Assembly: GCA_940671915.1 (NCBI GenBank)
Contig: CALNVZ010000174.1
Location: 18,166,752 to 18,230,751, forward strand
Length of the DNA: 64,000 bases
DNA from: Paracentrotus lividus
Lineage: Eukaryota; Echinodermata; Echinoidea; Camarodonta; Echinidae
Direction of reading: 5' to 3'
Shown: positions 48,476 to 62,000 of the stretch, piece by piece
Layout of the letters: every line of letters starts with the position of its first letter
Position numbering within the stretch: the first letter of the stretch is position 1
The notes under the pieces: model-generated
Databases searched by the model: none
The model's input: the letters and a program-made list of their open reading frames with translations, nothing else
What the model was told of the DNA's origin: nothing
Program-made: the position numbers and the translations under genes

Positions 48476-48905
48476 GGACGTATAATTGATAAAACATGGG
48501 GAAATCACCTTATTTCGGATGAAATAATAACATTCCAATCAGAGCCTGAGGCCTGTTGCGTAATCTTCAGCGCCAACCCGTCTGGAGGTAATCCTTCATG
48601 GCTAGACTAACTAACTAGAATTCCGAAGTAAATCTAACCTATGTTTTGATTTTGAAATGGAGCATCATATAAGTCCTCTCTTTGAATTTATACGAGCGAA
48701 CCGTGAGAGTTTATAACTAAGAATTGTTTGAGCATACCGAACTACTGACCCTATTACTGACTGCAGTGGTCAATCGTCTTTTCGATGCTGCCGAATGTTA
48801 ATCCCAGTAAACGACCTCGTAAGCCTCACTGTCGTGTGTACGAGCTCAAGAGAAAGTGCGCACTTCCCCACGATCTCCGACTTTCATCCCCTTTTATCAA
48901 TACTT
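48476..48905. mobile_element. ~430-bp insertion in the second copy of the tandem duplication
   Basis: Absent from the first copy, where GTGTTATACAATAAAATATAGAG joins directly to TTGGACAT. Ends pair: GTATAATTGATAAAACATGG against CCCCTTTTATCAATACTTAT. Interior is less AT-rich than its surroundings; no frame recognised. Confidence 0.65.
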
Positions 48906-49283
48906 ATTGGACATGTAAAGCTTAATACATTCAAATCAGTCCTTTGTTTGCTGTCATCTTTATGTTAATAGTTTTGAAATGTTTTTATCTTAGAAAGTTT
49001 TTTATTTATGCATTTCGCTAAATATTAACTACAGTTTACTTCCCGTTAAATGAGATTCCTATTTAAAAAAAAATTGAAGAAAAGAGAGAGAGAGAGGAAG
49101 AAAGAAGATAAAACCAGATTGTTGAACGAGATTTATCAAACATATTAATTCACACTCCTTCTGTATGGCTGCCTGTTCCAAAGAAAAGATAATTGGTCTG
49201 GAGACGTTGTTATAAATAACGAGTTGAGATAAGTGATGTTATAAATACATGTGGTATGTTTTCAAAAGTAAGACAATCAGTCA

Positions 49284-52200
49284 TTATGGTATATGCCTGT
49301 GTTTTTTAGAACAAATTTAATGAGTTCCAGAAAGAATAACAAATCAATACAAAATGTGATTACTGATTCTATTGAAGTACATTGGTCACTTTCTTTGTAT
49401 ATTCCCACTACATTTCTGTTCATACTCATGAGATATTACATTCCTATATTATTGTAACTGATATGTCTCACATACAACACTCCTTCCCAAAAATTTATCC
49501 TTATTCGATTCTGTCCTACATTCTTTCGAAAAATCTCGGTCATTATTTTCATAATGCTAACATTTAGGGTTAAAGTTGTTTTTTTTTTTTTAACATTAAC
49601 ACATGTTAACACTTTACATGGAATCATATCCTTTTATTATTATTATTGTTATTTGAAATACCAAATTCAACCTTGTTTTAAATTGTGTATACAATTTTGT
49701 CAGAATTACTGCCTTAGCTCTGTAAGTAGCATTTTTCTTAAAACGCCAATCATTTTTCACAGTGATATATAAAAATGAAAAATAAAAATCATTTACTATT
49801 TTTCCGTACAAAGAAGTTTTGAATGGAGGCGTCATAAGTTATAAAACAGGACTCTCACGTTATTCTCCTTCATTTATTGCGTCTTGATTTATCCATTTCA
49901 AATCCTAAAGTTTAACACAGTATACCAGTATTTTTATTAAAGTTGATATACTCTATATATTTTCTAGATTACTAAGTCATGCAAGTGAAACCAGGAAGGT
50001 ATGATGATGAATATTAAAAGCTGGTAGGCTTAGATGTTAATCTTAACCTATGCCGAATGCAGGTATATATAATATATACCAGCCGGATTAACTACCTATT
50101 TATACCAATATATAGAAAGACAATGAGGTGACATTGAATTATATAGGCACCGAAGGCGAAGTTTGTAGAGAAGACAAATGTCCTTTACAACGTTTCAAGT
50201 GGAAGGAGCTAGCCTTGAAAGATGTATACAAAAAGAGGAAAATATATAATTATGTCTGGGGCGTTTCCACCTCCTCTACTTGCACTGCCAAGACGTGGTG
50301 TTAAATTTGTGTTCAATCACCACCACTTGTGTTTATATACACCTTAAACAGAAAGTTCTCTATAGCAGGGCTTCCAGAGCACTTGTATCTTACTTCCACA
50401 ATTTGTAGTAAACTTACAGAAAATTGGTTATATGGGGTATAAAATTTACAAATTTCCTGTAATAAAACGTGTTTTCCCCCCTTTTTTAAAACAGACCTGT
50501 TCTGTTAAATTGCAGAAAATTTCTCGTTATAAAAATTACAAGAATGATTCCATCATAACAAATGATTCTGTTGTTGTTTTGGGTAAAAATCTTCTGGGTT
50601 TTTTAAACAGTGGGATAACCTCACTTTTCTTTCTAGGGATAACACAATGGTTTAGGACTTTGACCCCTATCACGGTGTTTGGAGGGGATTACCCCCAACC
50701 ACAGGCTTTTGGGTTAAAGAGGGGAAGCTACAAAATTACCACCTATAATAGGTTTATCTTTAAACCAACCATATAGGGGACCCTATTTCAGGACTGAGTT
50801 TTGACTACCCTCAATTACAACATTTCTGGGAAAATGCTAAAAGATCCCTATTTCAGTGAGTTTTTGAGATCCCCCCCCCAAAAAAAATAAATAATTAAAA
50901 AAAAAAATAATAATAATAAAAAATAATGAAATTGACCCTATAATATAATATTATAATGCAGCCTGTACACCAATTCCGACTTCAGAGCAATAGCTGGGAA
51001 GCTTACAATGGCTATTATACAATCGCAATGAGCTTTTTGAGTTTAGGTAAACATAATCGATTTCGCGTATATATTTTTGCTTCAATAGTCATTGAGGGGG
51101 GGGGGTCTTCTCGCGATTGATAAAATTGCACGTAACCCGATGATCTAAACTAATATGGTTTAAAAGAGTGTATTAGATTCTCGCTAAAAAAAAGTTACAA
51201 AAAATGCCTATATAAATAAATAAATGTATATAAATTAATTAGTGGATAAATAATAATAACCTGGAATGTGTTGCGACATCGTGGGGGTTAAAGTAGCAAG
51301 GAAATGGGATTTTCGTTCGAAAAAGAAGTGCTCCAGGTGAAATTTATGATTTGCGAATAATTATACTCGAAAATTGACCTCGAAATCACTCCACACAATG
51401 AGACATTAGTATACAGGGACGTTTTTCGAAGCGAGGGGCCAAGTGCTAAATTAATTAATGTGAAACATATTAGGAGCACGTTCCAAGCAGGGGGTGGGGG
51501 GCTCGGTTAGGGGCTGTTGGTAGATCTCCGATGGTTTGTGCAGACCTTAAGGGTGGTATCTCACTTCGCGGAAACTACTTTGAGACTACTTTGAGACGGA
51601 TTTGGGACTACTTTGAGACGGTTTTGAAACGTCTCCTGCAGTTCCCGCGACGTTTCACGAGTCGCGGAAACTACTTTGAGACGGTTCTTTGAAACTGCTT
51701 TGCAACAGTTTTTGAAACTTGTCGCGGAGACGTCTCGGAGACGTCTCCGCGATGGAACAAAGTATCGGAGACGTCTCTAATACTTTTTATCCGTCGCGGA
51801 GACGTCTCCGCGAAGTGAGATACCATGCACCCTATAACCTCGCGAGCAGAAATTCTGCATTATCATGACCTAAAGCTGGGAAATTCAGCACATTTTTTTT
51901 AAAATTCCTTTTGAAAGTAGTGACCTCCCTAAGAATTACAAAAATGACAGTGGGAAGTGTTTTTCTTTTTTTTTCATATCGAAACTCGAGGACGGGATTT
52001 TTTTATAAGCAGTGTCTTTCTTGGCCAAATATTCGTGAATGCTTTAAATAATCACCCCGATACATGAAATCTAACGAGCAGAAATATTGCCGAAAAATTG
52101 CTCGAAAGCAGAAGATATTATGATTTCTGAAAAATAATAACGACCTCCTTAAAAATAAAAACATGATTGTGAACATGAACCCCAAGAAAAATGTTTTCCA

Positions 52201-52287
52201 TCTTGGTACTAGAAAATTTCGAATTAAGGCGAGGGGTTGTGCAGGAAAGGGGCCAGACGGGTCCGCCCCACCTCCAAACCAAAAAAA
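49284..52287 (+). repeat. 3-kb repeat unit, copy 1
   Basis: Colinear with 59086-62150 from CATTATGGTATATGCCTGTG to AATTAAGGCGAGGG, CCAGACGGGTCCG. Most differences are one-base insertions or deletions, but 52020-52130 differs more from 61840-61970. Non-coding as far as I can see. Contains the GAGAC-palindrome element at 51551. Confidence 0.93.
51551..51832. mobile_element. 282-bp palindrome-rich element (GAGAC/GTCTC)
   Basis: Ends GGGTGGTATCTCACTTCGCG and CGCGAAGTGAGATACC..CACCC. Interior repeats CTACTTTGAGAC and contains perfect palindromes such as GCGGAGACGTCTCCGC (51797-51812). A second copy is at 61380-61655. Probably a MITE; superfamily unknown. Confidence 0.8.
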
Positions 52288-53521
52288 ACCAATAGTACTT
52301 TCACAATAACCATATCATAAAATCAGCTAACTTGTTTGGTTGATTTATTGAGTCTGTTAACCACTTTAAGGATCTAATTGTATCTAACAGTAAAATATGA
52401 TTAACCACCCCTGAATATAACCCCTTCAACTTCCTTAAAATTCTTAGACATCATATTCACGACAACTAAATACAAAGCACAAAAAGAATGATGATATTGA
52501 TTTAAAACTGTATAATTTCACAAAGATGACCCAGAAACAACATCAGACCATGTCATACAATTTTGGAGAGCACAAAATTTCAACAAAACACATTAAGGAA
52601 TATGAGGAGATTCAAAAGTTGACTGAGCTTTCTATCATATGTCTAAAATCAGTGCGACGCAATTCACATCGCCGAATATCCAGATTGGCTGACTCTAAAT
52701 TCTTTGTCTATCTACATGGAAGTGGGCGGTCGGGCTACAAACGCACACGATGTCCAGATGTAGACAACCTTGTCTCTTGAGACGTGTGAATAGGCCTAGA
52801 GGACTCCCCTACCATCAATTGGCATAGGGCCACACTGGTGTAAGTATAAACTCTTTGGCATACCCCCTGAAAAGGTGGGAAGATTATCCTATTTATTGAA
52901 GTAGTTATCCCTATTCCATGAATCAGTTTCGAGTGAGCAGGAATTGGATTCTTAGTTCACTATTGTCCGTAAGGAAAGACTACATTGAGAAGTCGCGGGG
53001 TGAGGTAATGTTGAGTTGCATTTACAGATTTTTCATTATAAACCAACGCCAAGGTAGTGTCTAATTGGGGTGGACAAGGCAGTTTTATAATGAAGGAATG
53101 AGAGGAGTAATCATCCACACAGGAATTCGTCTCTTATTATAAAAGATGTTAGCCCCCAATGTATATACGTCTTCGAAGATTCTATTTCACCGACAGGTTT
53201 ACCTGGGTATAATAATAAGGAATAAATGAATAAAAGAAAATGATACTGAACACCAGATCTATGCCAATAAGTTTCAGCTTAATAACTGTATGCTAAGAAA
53301 TAGTATTGCAAATTATCACAATCGTGCTATAGATTACTTCCAATATTTTAATTTATTCAAGATTATGTGTGTAATCATATACAAAAGCTGTATTAAACCA
53401 GAGACTTGAATCGGGTAAAATTCTCTCCAATCCACAGTCTAATCTTATTTCAATACTGACTATTCACAAATACATATTATTCATAGGGGTATTAAAGTTA
53501 GCTTATGTTTGCATATTTCAG
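52288..53521 (+). other. unassigned sequence before the candidate exon
   Basis: An 84-codon open frame at 52526-52780 has no recognisable motif. No repeat identified. May be intron of the gene whose last exon is proposed at 53522. Confidence 0.35.
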
Positions 53522-53870
53522 ACAGTACTAAATCCATCTGCTGCCCCTGACTCAGCTGCTGCCCTACTCCACGCTGCTGCCCCTACTGAAAGCTGCCTGC
53601 CCCTCTCATGCTGCTGCCCCTACTAAAGCGTTCGCCCTACTCAGCCTGCTGGCCCCTACTCAAGCTCCTTCAAGGGCCTACCAGGTTAACAATGAGGCAA
53701 AGGAAGCGCCTGACATCCCAAATGCAACTTACGACCTATATCTATAAGGTAGAGATGACAGCACCGTAAATTTAGATCATGGAAAGGATTAAATTAGAGA
53801 AACAGAAGCTGCACTGGACGATGTCAAAACTACAGGAGAGAAACTTGAACGGGAATGTTACGTGATGTAA
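53522..53870 (+). CDS. candidate last exon of an unidentified gene, Ala/Pro/Thr repeats and Tyr motifs
   Basis: After acceptor atatttcag comes a worn array of about seven 18-bp units GCTGCTGCCCCTACTCAA (AAAPTQ), with several one-base indels, then APSRAYQVNNEAKEAPDIPN, ATYDLYL and stop. After that stop the same frame carries GRDDSTVNLDHGKD, a TAA, and IRETEAALDDVKTTGEKLER with ECYVM and TAA at 53868-53870. The composition (charged, Tyr-containing) looks like a cytoplasmic tail of a receptor; that is inference. Stops and indels mean a pseudogene or poor sequence, as elsewhere in this part of the window. No upstream exon identified. Confidence 0.4.
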
Positions 53871-56190
53871 GATAGAACGATTGTACATTGATCTTGCCCA
53901 GGAGGCAGGTTTTGAAATTGGGGTTAATTTTTCGAATACACAACTGTATTGTAATATGTTTTAATACTATTTAGTCACAATTTTAGGGAATGCTTTTCTT
54001 TCCCCATGACATGCTTCCTTTCTCTACTATTGGATTCTTGAATTATCAAAGTGTGCAATTTATAGTAACTACACATAATTGGCCGTAGACTGCAAATAGT
54101 TCTCGTTTAAGAACTAGTCAATTCATGTATGACTTGTTTAAAATGACTAATTTTTTCTCCAAATGTTCAAACATTAATAATTCTAAATTAATTGTGAAGT
54201 ATTTTGACTACATAATTTTCTGTTCTTTAAAAGTTCTTTAGCAATTAAAATTACTTGATAAAAAAAAAAGAATAGTTACTTGAAAGATTTGACAATTATT
54301 TAGATTAATTTACCCTAAACCATTTCAAACACTACAGGAGTTTAACTCAATAGATTAAATATTTGGTCGCCAGTTGTTAATCAACTATTTAAAATCACTA
54401 AAAAGTTTCATCTGAATTGGAAATTCACAAATTTTGAAATTGTTTACTTTTTCCACAATCAGTAAATTACCTTTGAATAAATTCAGCTTTCGTTAGCTGG
54501 CTTCTGCTATCATCCTACGGATCGACCATGCAATGATGAGCCAGTATCTGGCTTCTGTTGCATGCTGACGCTTTTGCACTTGAGGCACGTATATGATAGC
54601 AGAGCAGCTAACGAATTAAGCTGAAATATTCAAGGTAAATTTACTGATTGTGGAAAAAAGAAACAATCCAAAAACTATGTAAGTCCTGTTCTATCTTCTA
54701 ATATAAATGTAACTCGTAGCTATACACACAAATCGTTCAGTGGTCTTGCAAATTAAGCCGTACTTTCATGCAGTCCCTTCATCAAATATCATATTTTCTG
54801 CAATGTAAGATTCATATTTCCACTTCTTTTTATGTCTACACATCGAACCTTGTTTTAATTAAAGGGTCTGTCATAGGTAAAACCTTTATTTCAGAAAAAA
54901 CAATTTCAACCTCTCTGAAATATTACGTTGGGGGGGAGTTTTATATAAGCTATGACATTTAATCAAGGTTTGAGTTGCTGGAAAGCCCTGTAAACTTTTA
55001 CGGAGTCTTTAATGATTCCACATTTACATGTGGTAGCTGTTTGGTCGAAAAATAACTTCTGAGTTTGAAAAAATGTAATTATTATGCTTGTGTAGTTTTT
55101 TTTTCGTTACTAAATTCATTTTTGTGCAAAATATAATACCTAAATAAGGCCTATATTCAAATGCTAACCATTTATTTAATAGATAAATATATTTTATGTG
55201 GTTTATGAATTATCAATTGTGAATATTTATTTATTTTGAAATAATTACTTTATTATTTTTAAAATTGTTGGTCACTTCTAATGAAATAAATGGTTTGAAA
55301 AAGAATTATTTTTGGTTTGTGACATCTTTCTGTTGTTTGATTACACGTGGCAGAATAGTTACCAGGTTTATTATCATCATATATCTTTCATGTTGATTTT
55401 CATTAACATTCACATTTCACAGTAAAAAGTGCTGTAGTTGATACAGTCCTATTTTTTTATAATGAGCAGCTGTCACAGAATTTGAATGTACATGCCAATT
55501 TGTAGCTGACCATATGTAACGTGTAGCTTTATGAATTCTGTATAACTGATATATTTGAATTGGTTCAAAACTTTTAATGGGAGTGGAACTGTATTTACAT
55601 AACATGGGAAGGAATTTAACAGGAATTTTCAGGAGACTACGCAAAATTTGCTTTTGATGTCAAACTAACAGTTGTTGATACAGTCAACGAAGTTTTTTGA
55701 TGCAAGCATTACTGAATTTGACATTCATAAGTCGTCTGTGTGCCGCGATAAGTTAAAACAAGGAAAGAAAACACACCACAATAAAAATCATCTCATTTAA
55801 GAAATTTCTTATACAGTCCACTCTTATTCATAACGAGGTGCTTGATTCATGCCATACTTAACTTAAAATGAAGTCTTGTTATACTTAACTACAATGCACA
55901 TATAGAAACCATCTAGTCATGTGTTGGCATTGGCTACTTGTGATGAACGATTCGTTTATATACGGGAGTAAACCTGTCATTAGATTTACTTTATTGTTGT
56001 GCGAGATCAGGCTTTACTACTTCTTGGATATTATTATCTCCTTTATTCTTTAAATCCCTTGTTCCTAGCCACCTATCTTTCCACTTTTTTTTTCAAGTTT
56101 TGAACTTCTTAGAATATTTATTGAATGTATTGAGAAAACAACAATAATAATAATTTCTGAAACTTGCAAAACCTGATTAAAGTAAAGGTG
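53871..56190. other. AT-rich sequence, no gene recognised
   Basis: Holds one fold-back element (54431-54672) and near 55.81-55.88 kb a relative of the GTTATA/AACGAGG repeat at 6.1 kb. Nothing else seen. Confidence 0.5.
54431..54672. mobile_element. ~240-bp fold-back element
   Basis: Arms pair over about 85 bp: CCACAATCAGTAAATTACCT and AGGTAAATTTACTGATTGTGG, and GTTAGCTGGCTTCTGCTATC against GATAGCAGAGCAGCTAAC. Loop contains TGGCTTCTG twice. No target duplication recognised. Confidence 0.8.
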
Positions 56191-57550
56191 ATATTAGATT
56201 TAATTCGTTGACGTTACATTTGACCCGTAACGCGATCGCATGGCCTCGTCCCGTGCGTTCTCCACTTCATGGGGGGTGGGGGGGGCTGGTTCGTTGTCGA
56301 TAGCGAATTTCCATCTCCGTCGTCGGGCAATGTTCATCCTTATTTGCAGATGTTGTGTAGTACGGTCCAGCAACTTCCAATGATTATGCTGGCCTTAGTG
56401 GGGTCACTCTAAGTTTCCCCTGTAGGCAATGGACATCTCTCTGAGCTGTCCAATAGTTCTCTCTATTCCAAACAGCGAGTATGCTTATGTGCCCTTTGAG
56501 AGAAAAAAGAAAAGAAAACTAAAATGCAGCCATTATATGGATTTAATAACATTCATCCATTTTTGTTTATTCTATAGCTAATTTAAAATGCTTTTGAGGT
56601 TAAATCACGTATACGCAAAACAAAGTGTATTAGCACACTCACACAGAGCTAAGGAAGTATTGAATATAGGAAAAGTCAAGAAGCTGGCAAAGTAAAGACA
56701 AACATAAACATATTTTAAAGCGAAAACAAAACAATACCAAATAGATTCAACAGGGGTACCCCAATGTAATAATATAGGATTATTATTGATAAAGATATGA
56801 AAGATAAACTTTTCGTTCTCAAATGACCTAAAGTTTTACTCTGTCACTGCCACTATAAACCGCCCCCCGCCCCTTGTATCTCTTTCTAAATATGGTTTTA
56901 ACATATTATAAACACTTTTGGGAGGCTGACGAATATATAACGCTTTTTATTTCCATTATAGCTTTGCAACACTCTTGCATCATTTATCCTTATCAAATTA
57001 ACCTAGATCTAAATGACAAAAACATCATAGACACTCTCGATGACAAACATTAATATATATTCATCACAATTCTTTGACATAATAATACCTTGTTATAACG
57101 TTCTTGGAATGATACGAGGTCGTAGGAAGGGATTAGTGAGAGCCATTCTTAGGGTAACCAACGCCTCCCAGAAGATGCCGTCCACTCTTTCAAGAGTCCC
57201 CAGACCACTTTCCTCTTAATACACGGGAGTCGTGTTTACACTCCTGCCATTGTGCATTTACATTCAGTAATTTCCCATTTGCAACCGGCAAACAAATTTG
57301 AACATTTGATGCTGTGATTATGTCTTTCGATTGACGAATTTGATCTTCGTTCTCAAAACAGGTGGCTTGGATTCGCACATGTGCCCGTCACTCCAGGAAA
57401 ATTTCGACATGGCAAAAACAGTTCTTCATTGGCGTCTTTCTGATCCTCTTCATTTGGGAGTCGTACATGCTCCCTCTAATCTTTGCAAGCAAGAGCTGTT
57501 GAAACGTCCTGATGATGCGCTCGAAACGGAATGCCTGTGATAGTCATTAA
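56190..57550 (-). pseudogene. decayed PIF/Harbinger transposase
   Basis: On the - strand, from 57.55 kb down: AFERIIRTFQQL, a segment around FPGVTG, HVRIQATCFENEDQIRQSKD, VNAQWQECKHDSRVLR (DDE nuclease core, second Asp), LLGGVGYP (normally LLGDSGYP), then after a roughly 600-bp non-coding interruption CLQGKLRVTP, VLHNICK and VENARDEAMRSRY (C-terminus, 56.47-56.19 kb). Many frameshifts and stops; first catalytic Asp region (CVDGTH) is worn. A DNA-transposon fossil, possible relative of the TTA-flanked element at 8.9 kb. Confidence 0.75.
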
Positions 57551-59085
57551 GGTGTCAACCATTTGTTAACTGGAAGCACCAGTGGCATAAAATTGGAGGG
57601 GCTGCACACTACTTTATCAATTGATCGATGGGGAAATTTCTGTCAGCTTTCGGGGCAATGTCATTCGTAGATCATATCATTTAGTTATTTTCTATAATAT
57701 ACCATCTGCCCTATCAAATCTATCGCTTGATTGAGTTCCAACATTGTTTAGGGTATAAGAGGTGCACACGCCTTGCGCCAGATACTGTCGAATTTCCACG
57801 CCTGTTGTTATGATCCGATGGGAATTATGCGGCTATGTTACTTTGTGGTCTCTAACGATTTATGAGCCAAACTTGGCGACTCAAAGCATTTAAGCCACTA
57901 GGTAGCTTAGGGGCTTAACTTAAGGCAAAAGTCTTCAAATATTTTGTGGCACATTGGAGATACGAAATCCAATTTAAGAAATTTTTTTTTTTTTTTTTTT
58001 TTTTTAACTTACGCCAAATTAAAATTTTGCTAAACTGTCAAATCGCCTAAGTAAAAGTTTAAGTTAAGAAAAATATCTTATGCCAATTTGGGTTTAGGAA
58101 ATACGCTGTTGGCTAAGAATTTTAACTTAGCCAAAAGATAGCACAAAATGCTTAATTTCATGTAAGTCGTTTATGGAATACGGCCCAGGTTTCAATTCTG
58201 ATACCTCTACAACTGAGAACAGGCAGCTCTAGTTATAACTTCTATTTGCCATAACAATAGACATTGGGGAAATGGCACACCCCATCCGGAATGCCTACGC
58301 TCGAGGGGCTGGTAAGCTGTTGTAACTCCTTGGTGGAAAAATTCCTCATCTTGAAATAGTAAATGTATTGTAAATACTCCTCTGCAAACGTCGTACGATG
58401 CATTGTAATTCCTGCGAGGTACCTCCGCTGCACGAATTTTCTACGAAATCCATCTAGGGAGTTGCACGTCGAAGGTACGGCGAGTTGTGACCTGCGCTTA
58501 GTTTTCAAAGTAATCATCAACAGAAGCGCGCTGAATTGGAGAAATGCGAGAATTCCGGGTTAAAATGCTGGACCTGGAATTTTCGCATGTTGTTCTGTGA
58601 TCTTCATATTTCGAAAAGAGCGTGGAGTTAACTTTTGATTCTCAGCGCGAAATTTTTATCAAAAGTATTTAAAAAAAGAACAACAAAGAAAAAAAGAACA
58701 GCGAGATTCATAAAACTTAATAATTATTGTAAGGCACAGATAAAAAGATCAAGCGGACAACTGAAACTGAGACTGAGACCTGGGGGACATTATATCTAAA
58801 GGACTTGCCGGGACGTTTATCGACAAACTGTTTATAAGCTAACTGAAATGTCTACACTGTATTGGTAAGAGCAAATTTGTCGGATAAAACTTCCGACAAG
58901 TCCTTTGAATGCCCCCTCGCCTCCCCCCCCCAACTGGTCTAAATTCTACTTTGTACTTGTCCCTGCGGTCTCATCCCACATGTCTATTCTATTTAGGTCT
59001 ACAACCAATTTGTCTAATTACATTTTGCGTTCTAATTTCCCACTTCTATTTATGACCATTTTTTTCTTTTCAAGTAGTTCAGTGT
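57551..59085. other. unassigned, repeat-like sequence
   Basis: CCAGTGGCATAAAATTGGAG at 57580 resembles a hAT MITE end. 57880-58190 has TTAAGCC/CTTAACTTA words and ends in AATACGGCCC like the element at 28327-28616; a 25-base T run sits at about 57981-58005. A 92-codon open frame on the - strand (58242-58520) was not recognised. Confidence 0.4.
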
Positions 59086-62000
59086 TAACCATTATGGTAT
59101 ATGCCTGTGTTTTTTAGAAAATTTAATGATTTCCAGAAGAATAACAAAATCATAACAAAATGTGAATTACTGATCTAATTGTAATCAGTACATTGGTCAC
59201 TTTCTTTGTATATTCCCATCTATTTGTTCATACTCATGAGATATTATTCCTATATTATTGTAGAATATGTTCTAACTACAACACTCCTTCCCAAAAATTT
59301 ATCCTTATTCGATTCTGTCCTAATTCTTTCGAAAAATCTCGGTCATATTTTCATAATGCTAACTTTAGGGTTAAAGTTGTTTTTTTTTTTTTTAACATTA
59401 ACAATGTTAAACCATTTACATGGAATCATATCCTTTTATTATTATTATTGTTATTTGAAATACAAATTCACCTGGTTGTATTCAAACGTTTAGTTTTAGA
59501 ATTTGTATACATTTGTCAGAATTACTGCCTTAGCTTGTAAAGTAGCATTTTTCTTAAAACGCCAATCATTTTTCACAGTGATATATAAAATGAAAAATAA
59601 AAATCATTTACATTTTTCCGTACAAAGAAGTTTTGAATGGAGGCGTCATAAGTTATAAAACAGGACTCTCACGTTATTCTCCTTCATTTATTGCGTCTTG
59701 ATTTATCCATTTCAAATCCTAAAGTTTAACACAGTATACCAGTATTTTTATTAAGTTGATTACTTATATATTTTCTAGATTACTAAGTCATGCAAGTGAA
59801 ACCAGGAAGGTAATGATGATGTTAATATTAAAAGCTGGTAGGCTTAGATGTTAATCTTACACTATGCCGAATGCAGGTATATATAATATATACCAGCAGG
59901 ATTAACTACCTATTATACCAATATATAGAAAGACAATGAGGGTGACATTGAAGTTATATAGGCACCGAAGGCGAAGTTTGTAGAGAAGACAAATGTCCTT
60001 TACAACGTTTCAAGTGGAAGGAGCTAGCCTTGGAAAGATGTATACAAAAGAGGAAATATATAATTATTGTCTGGGGCGTTTCCACCTCCTCTACTTGCAC
60101 TGCCAAGACGTTGGTGTTAAATTTGTGTTCAATCACCACACTTGTGTTTATATACACCTTAAAAAGAAAAGTTCTATAGCAGGGCTTCCAGAGCACTTGT
60201 ATCTTACTTACACAATTTGTAAGTAAACTTACAGAAAGTTGGTTATATGGGTATAAAATTTACAAATTTCCTGTAATAAAACGTGTTTCCCTTTTTTAAA
60301 ACAGACCTGTTCTGTTAAATTGCAGAAAATTTCTCGTTATAAAAATCACAGAATGATTCCATCATAACAGAATGATTCTGTTGTTGTTTTTTGGGGTAAA
60401 ATCTTCTGGGTTTTTTAAACAGTGAGGATAACATCACTATTCTTTCTAGGGATACAAATGGTTTAGGACTTTGACCCCTATCACGGTGTTTTGGAGGGGA
60501 TTACCCCAACCACAGGCTTTTGGGGTTAAAAGGGGGAAGCTACCAAATTACCCACCTATAATAAGGTTTATTCTTTTACCAACCATATAGGGGACCCTAT
60601 TTCAGGACTGAGTTTTGACTACCCTCAATACAAACATTTCTGGGAAAATGCTAAAAGATCCCTATTTCAGTGAGTTTTTGAGATCCCCCCCCAAAAAAAT
60701 AAATAATTAAAAAAAAAAATAATAATATAATAATAAAAAATAATGAAATTGACCCTATAATATAATATATAAATGCAGCCTGTAACACCAATTCGACTTC
60801 AGAGCAATAGCTGGGAAGCTTCAATGCTATTATACAATCCGCAATGAGCTTTTTGAGTTTAGGTAAACATAATCGATGATTCGCGTAATATATTTTCTTG
60901 CTTCAATAGTCATTGAGGGGGGGGGGTCGTCATTTCGGCGATTGATAAAATTGCACGTACCCGATGATCTAACTAATATGGTTTTTAAAGATGTATTAGA
61001 TTCTCCGCTAAAAAAAAGTTACAAAAATGCATATATAAATAATAAATGTATATAAATTAATTAGTGATAAATAATAATAACCTGGAATGTGTTGCGACAA
61101 TCGTGGGGGTTAAGATAGCAAGGAAATGGGATTTTCGTTCGAAAAAGGAAGTGCTCCAGGTGAAATTATTGATTTGCGAATAATTATACTTCGAAAATTG
61201 ACTCCGAAATCACACTCCTCACACAATGAGAACATTAAGTATACAGGGACGTTTTTCGAAGCGAGGGGCCAAGTGCTAAATTAATTAATGTGAAACTATA
61301 TTAAGGAGCACGTGTCCAAGCAGGGGGTGGGGGGGGGGTGGCTGTTGGGTAGATCTCCGATGGTTTGTGCAGACCTTAAGGGTGGTACCTCACTTCGCGG
61401 AAACTACTTTGAGACTACTTTGAGACGGATTTGGGACTACTTTGAGACGGTTTTGAAACGTCTCCTGCAGTTCCGCGACGTTTCACGAGTCGCGGAAACT
61501 ACTTTGAGACGGTTTTTGAAACTGCTTTGCAACAGTTTTGAAACTGTTCGCGGAGACGTCTCGGAGAGTCTCCCGCGATGGAACAAGTATCGAGACGTTC
61601 TCTATACTTTTTATCCGTCGCGGAGACGTCTCCGCGAAGTGAGATACATGCACCTATAACCTCGCGAGCAGAAATTCTGCATTATCATGACCTAAAGCTG
61701 GGTTTCAGCACATTTTTTTTAAAATTCCTTTTGAAAGTAGTGACCTCCCTAAGAATTACAAAAATGACAGTGGGAAGTGTTTTTCTTTTTTTTTTCATAT
61801 CGAAACTCGGAGAGGGATTTTTTTATATGCATGTCTTTCTGGCCACTAAAATATTCCGATATTGTGATGCGTGTAAATTATATTATATCCTATAAAACTC
61901 ATAACCGCATATCAATGTAAATGTCATAAAACGGAGCAGAAATGATTGCGGAAAGAATTGTCATGAGCAGTATAATTATCGAATTTCTGACAAAATAACG

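Larger units (their letters stand above)
45560..49070 (+). repeat. old tandem duplication, copies 45.56-47.03 and 47.23-49.07 kb
   Basis: Matching blocks occur in the same order: GATAAAAAGTGACA (45590 and 47250), CATTAAACTTTTCT (45650 and 47690), AGAAAGATATGT (45915 and 47780), CCATT.AAAAAGGG (46305 and 48140), GCTTTATGTAATTT (46506 and 48340), GCTAAATAT.AACTACAG (46790 and 49018). Strongly diverged, so old. Each copy has an insertion the other lacks. Confidence 0.7.

Noticed and set aside
52526-52780. 84-codon open frame as an exon of the gene proposed at 53522
   Set aside because: No splice donor fitting the downstream acceptor and no recognisable domain.
58242-58520. 92-codon open frame on the - strand as a host exon or Harbinger second ORF
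   Set aside because: No motif recognised, no clear splice borders; openness alone is not enough.
61312-61659. 115-codon open frame over the GAGAC element
   Set aside because: The frame is produced by the repeated CTACTTTGAGAC word and is not kept in the sister copy at 51.5 kb.
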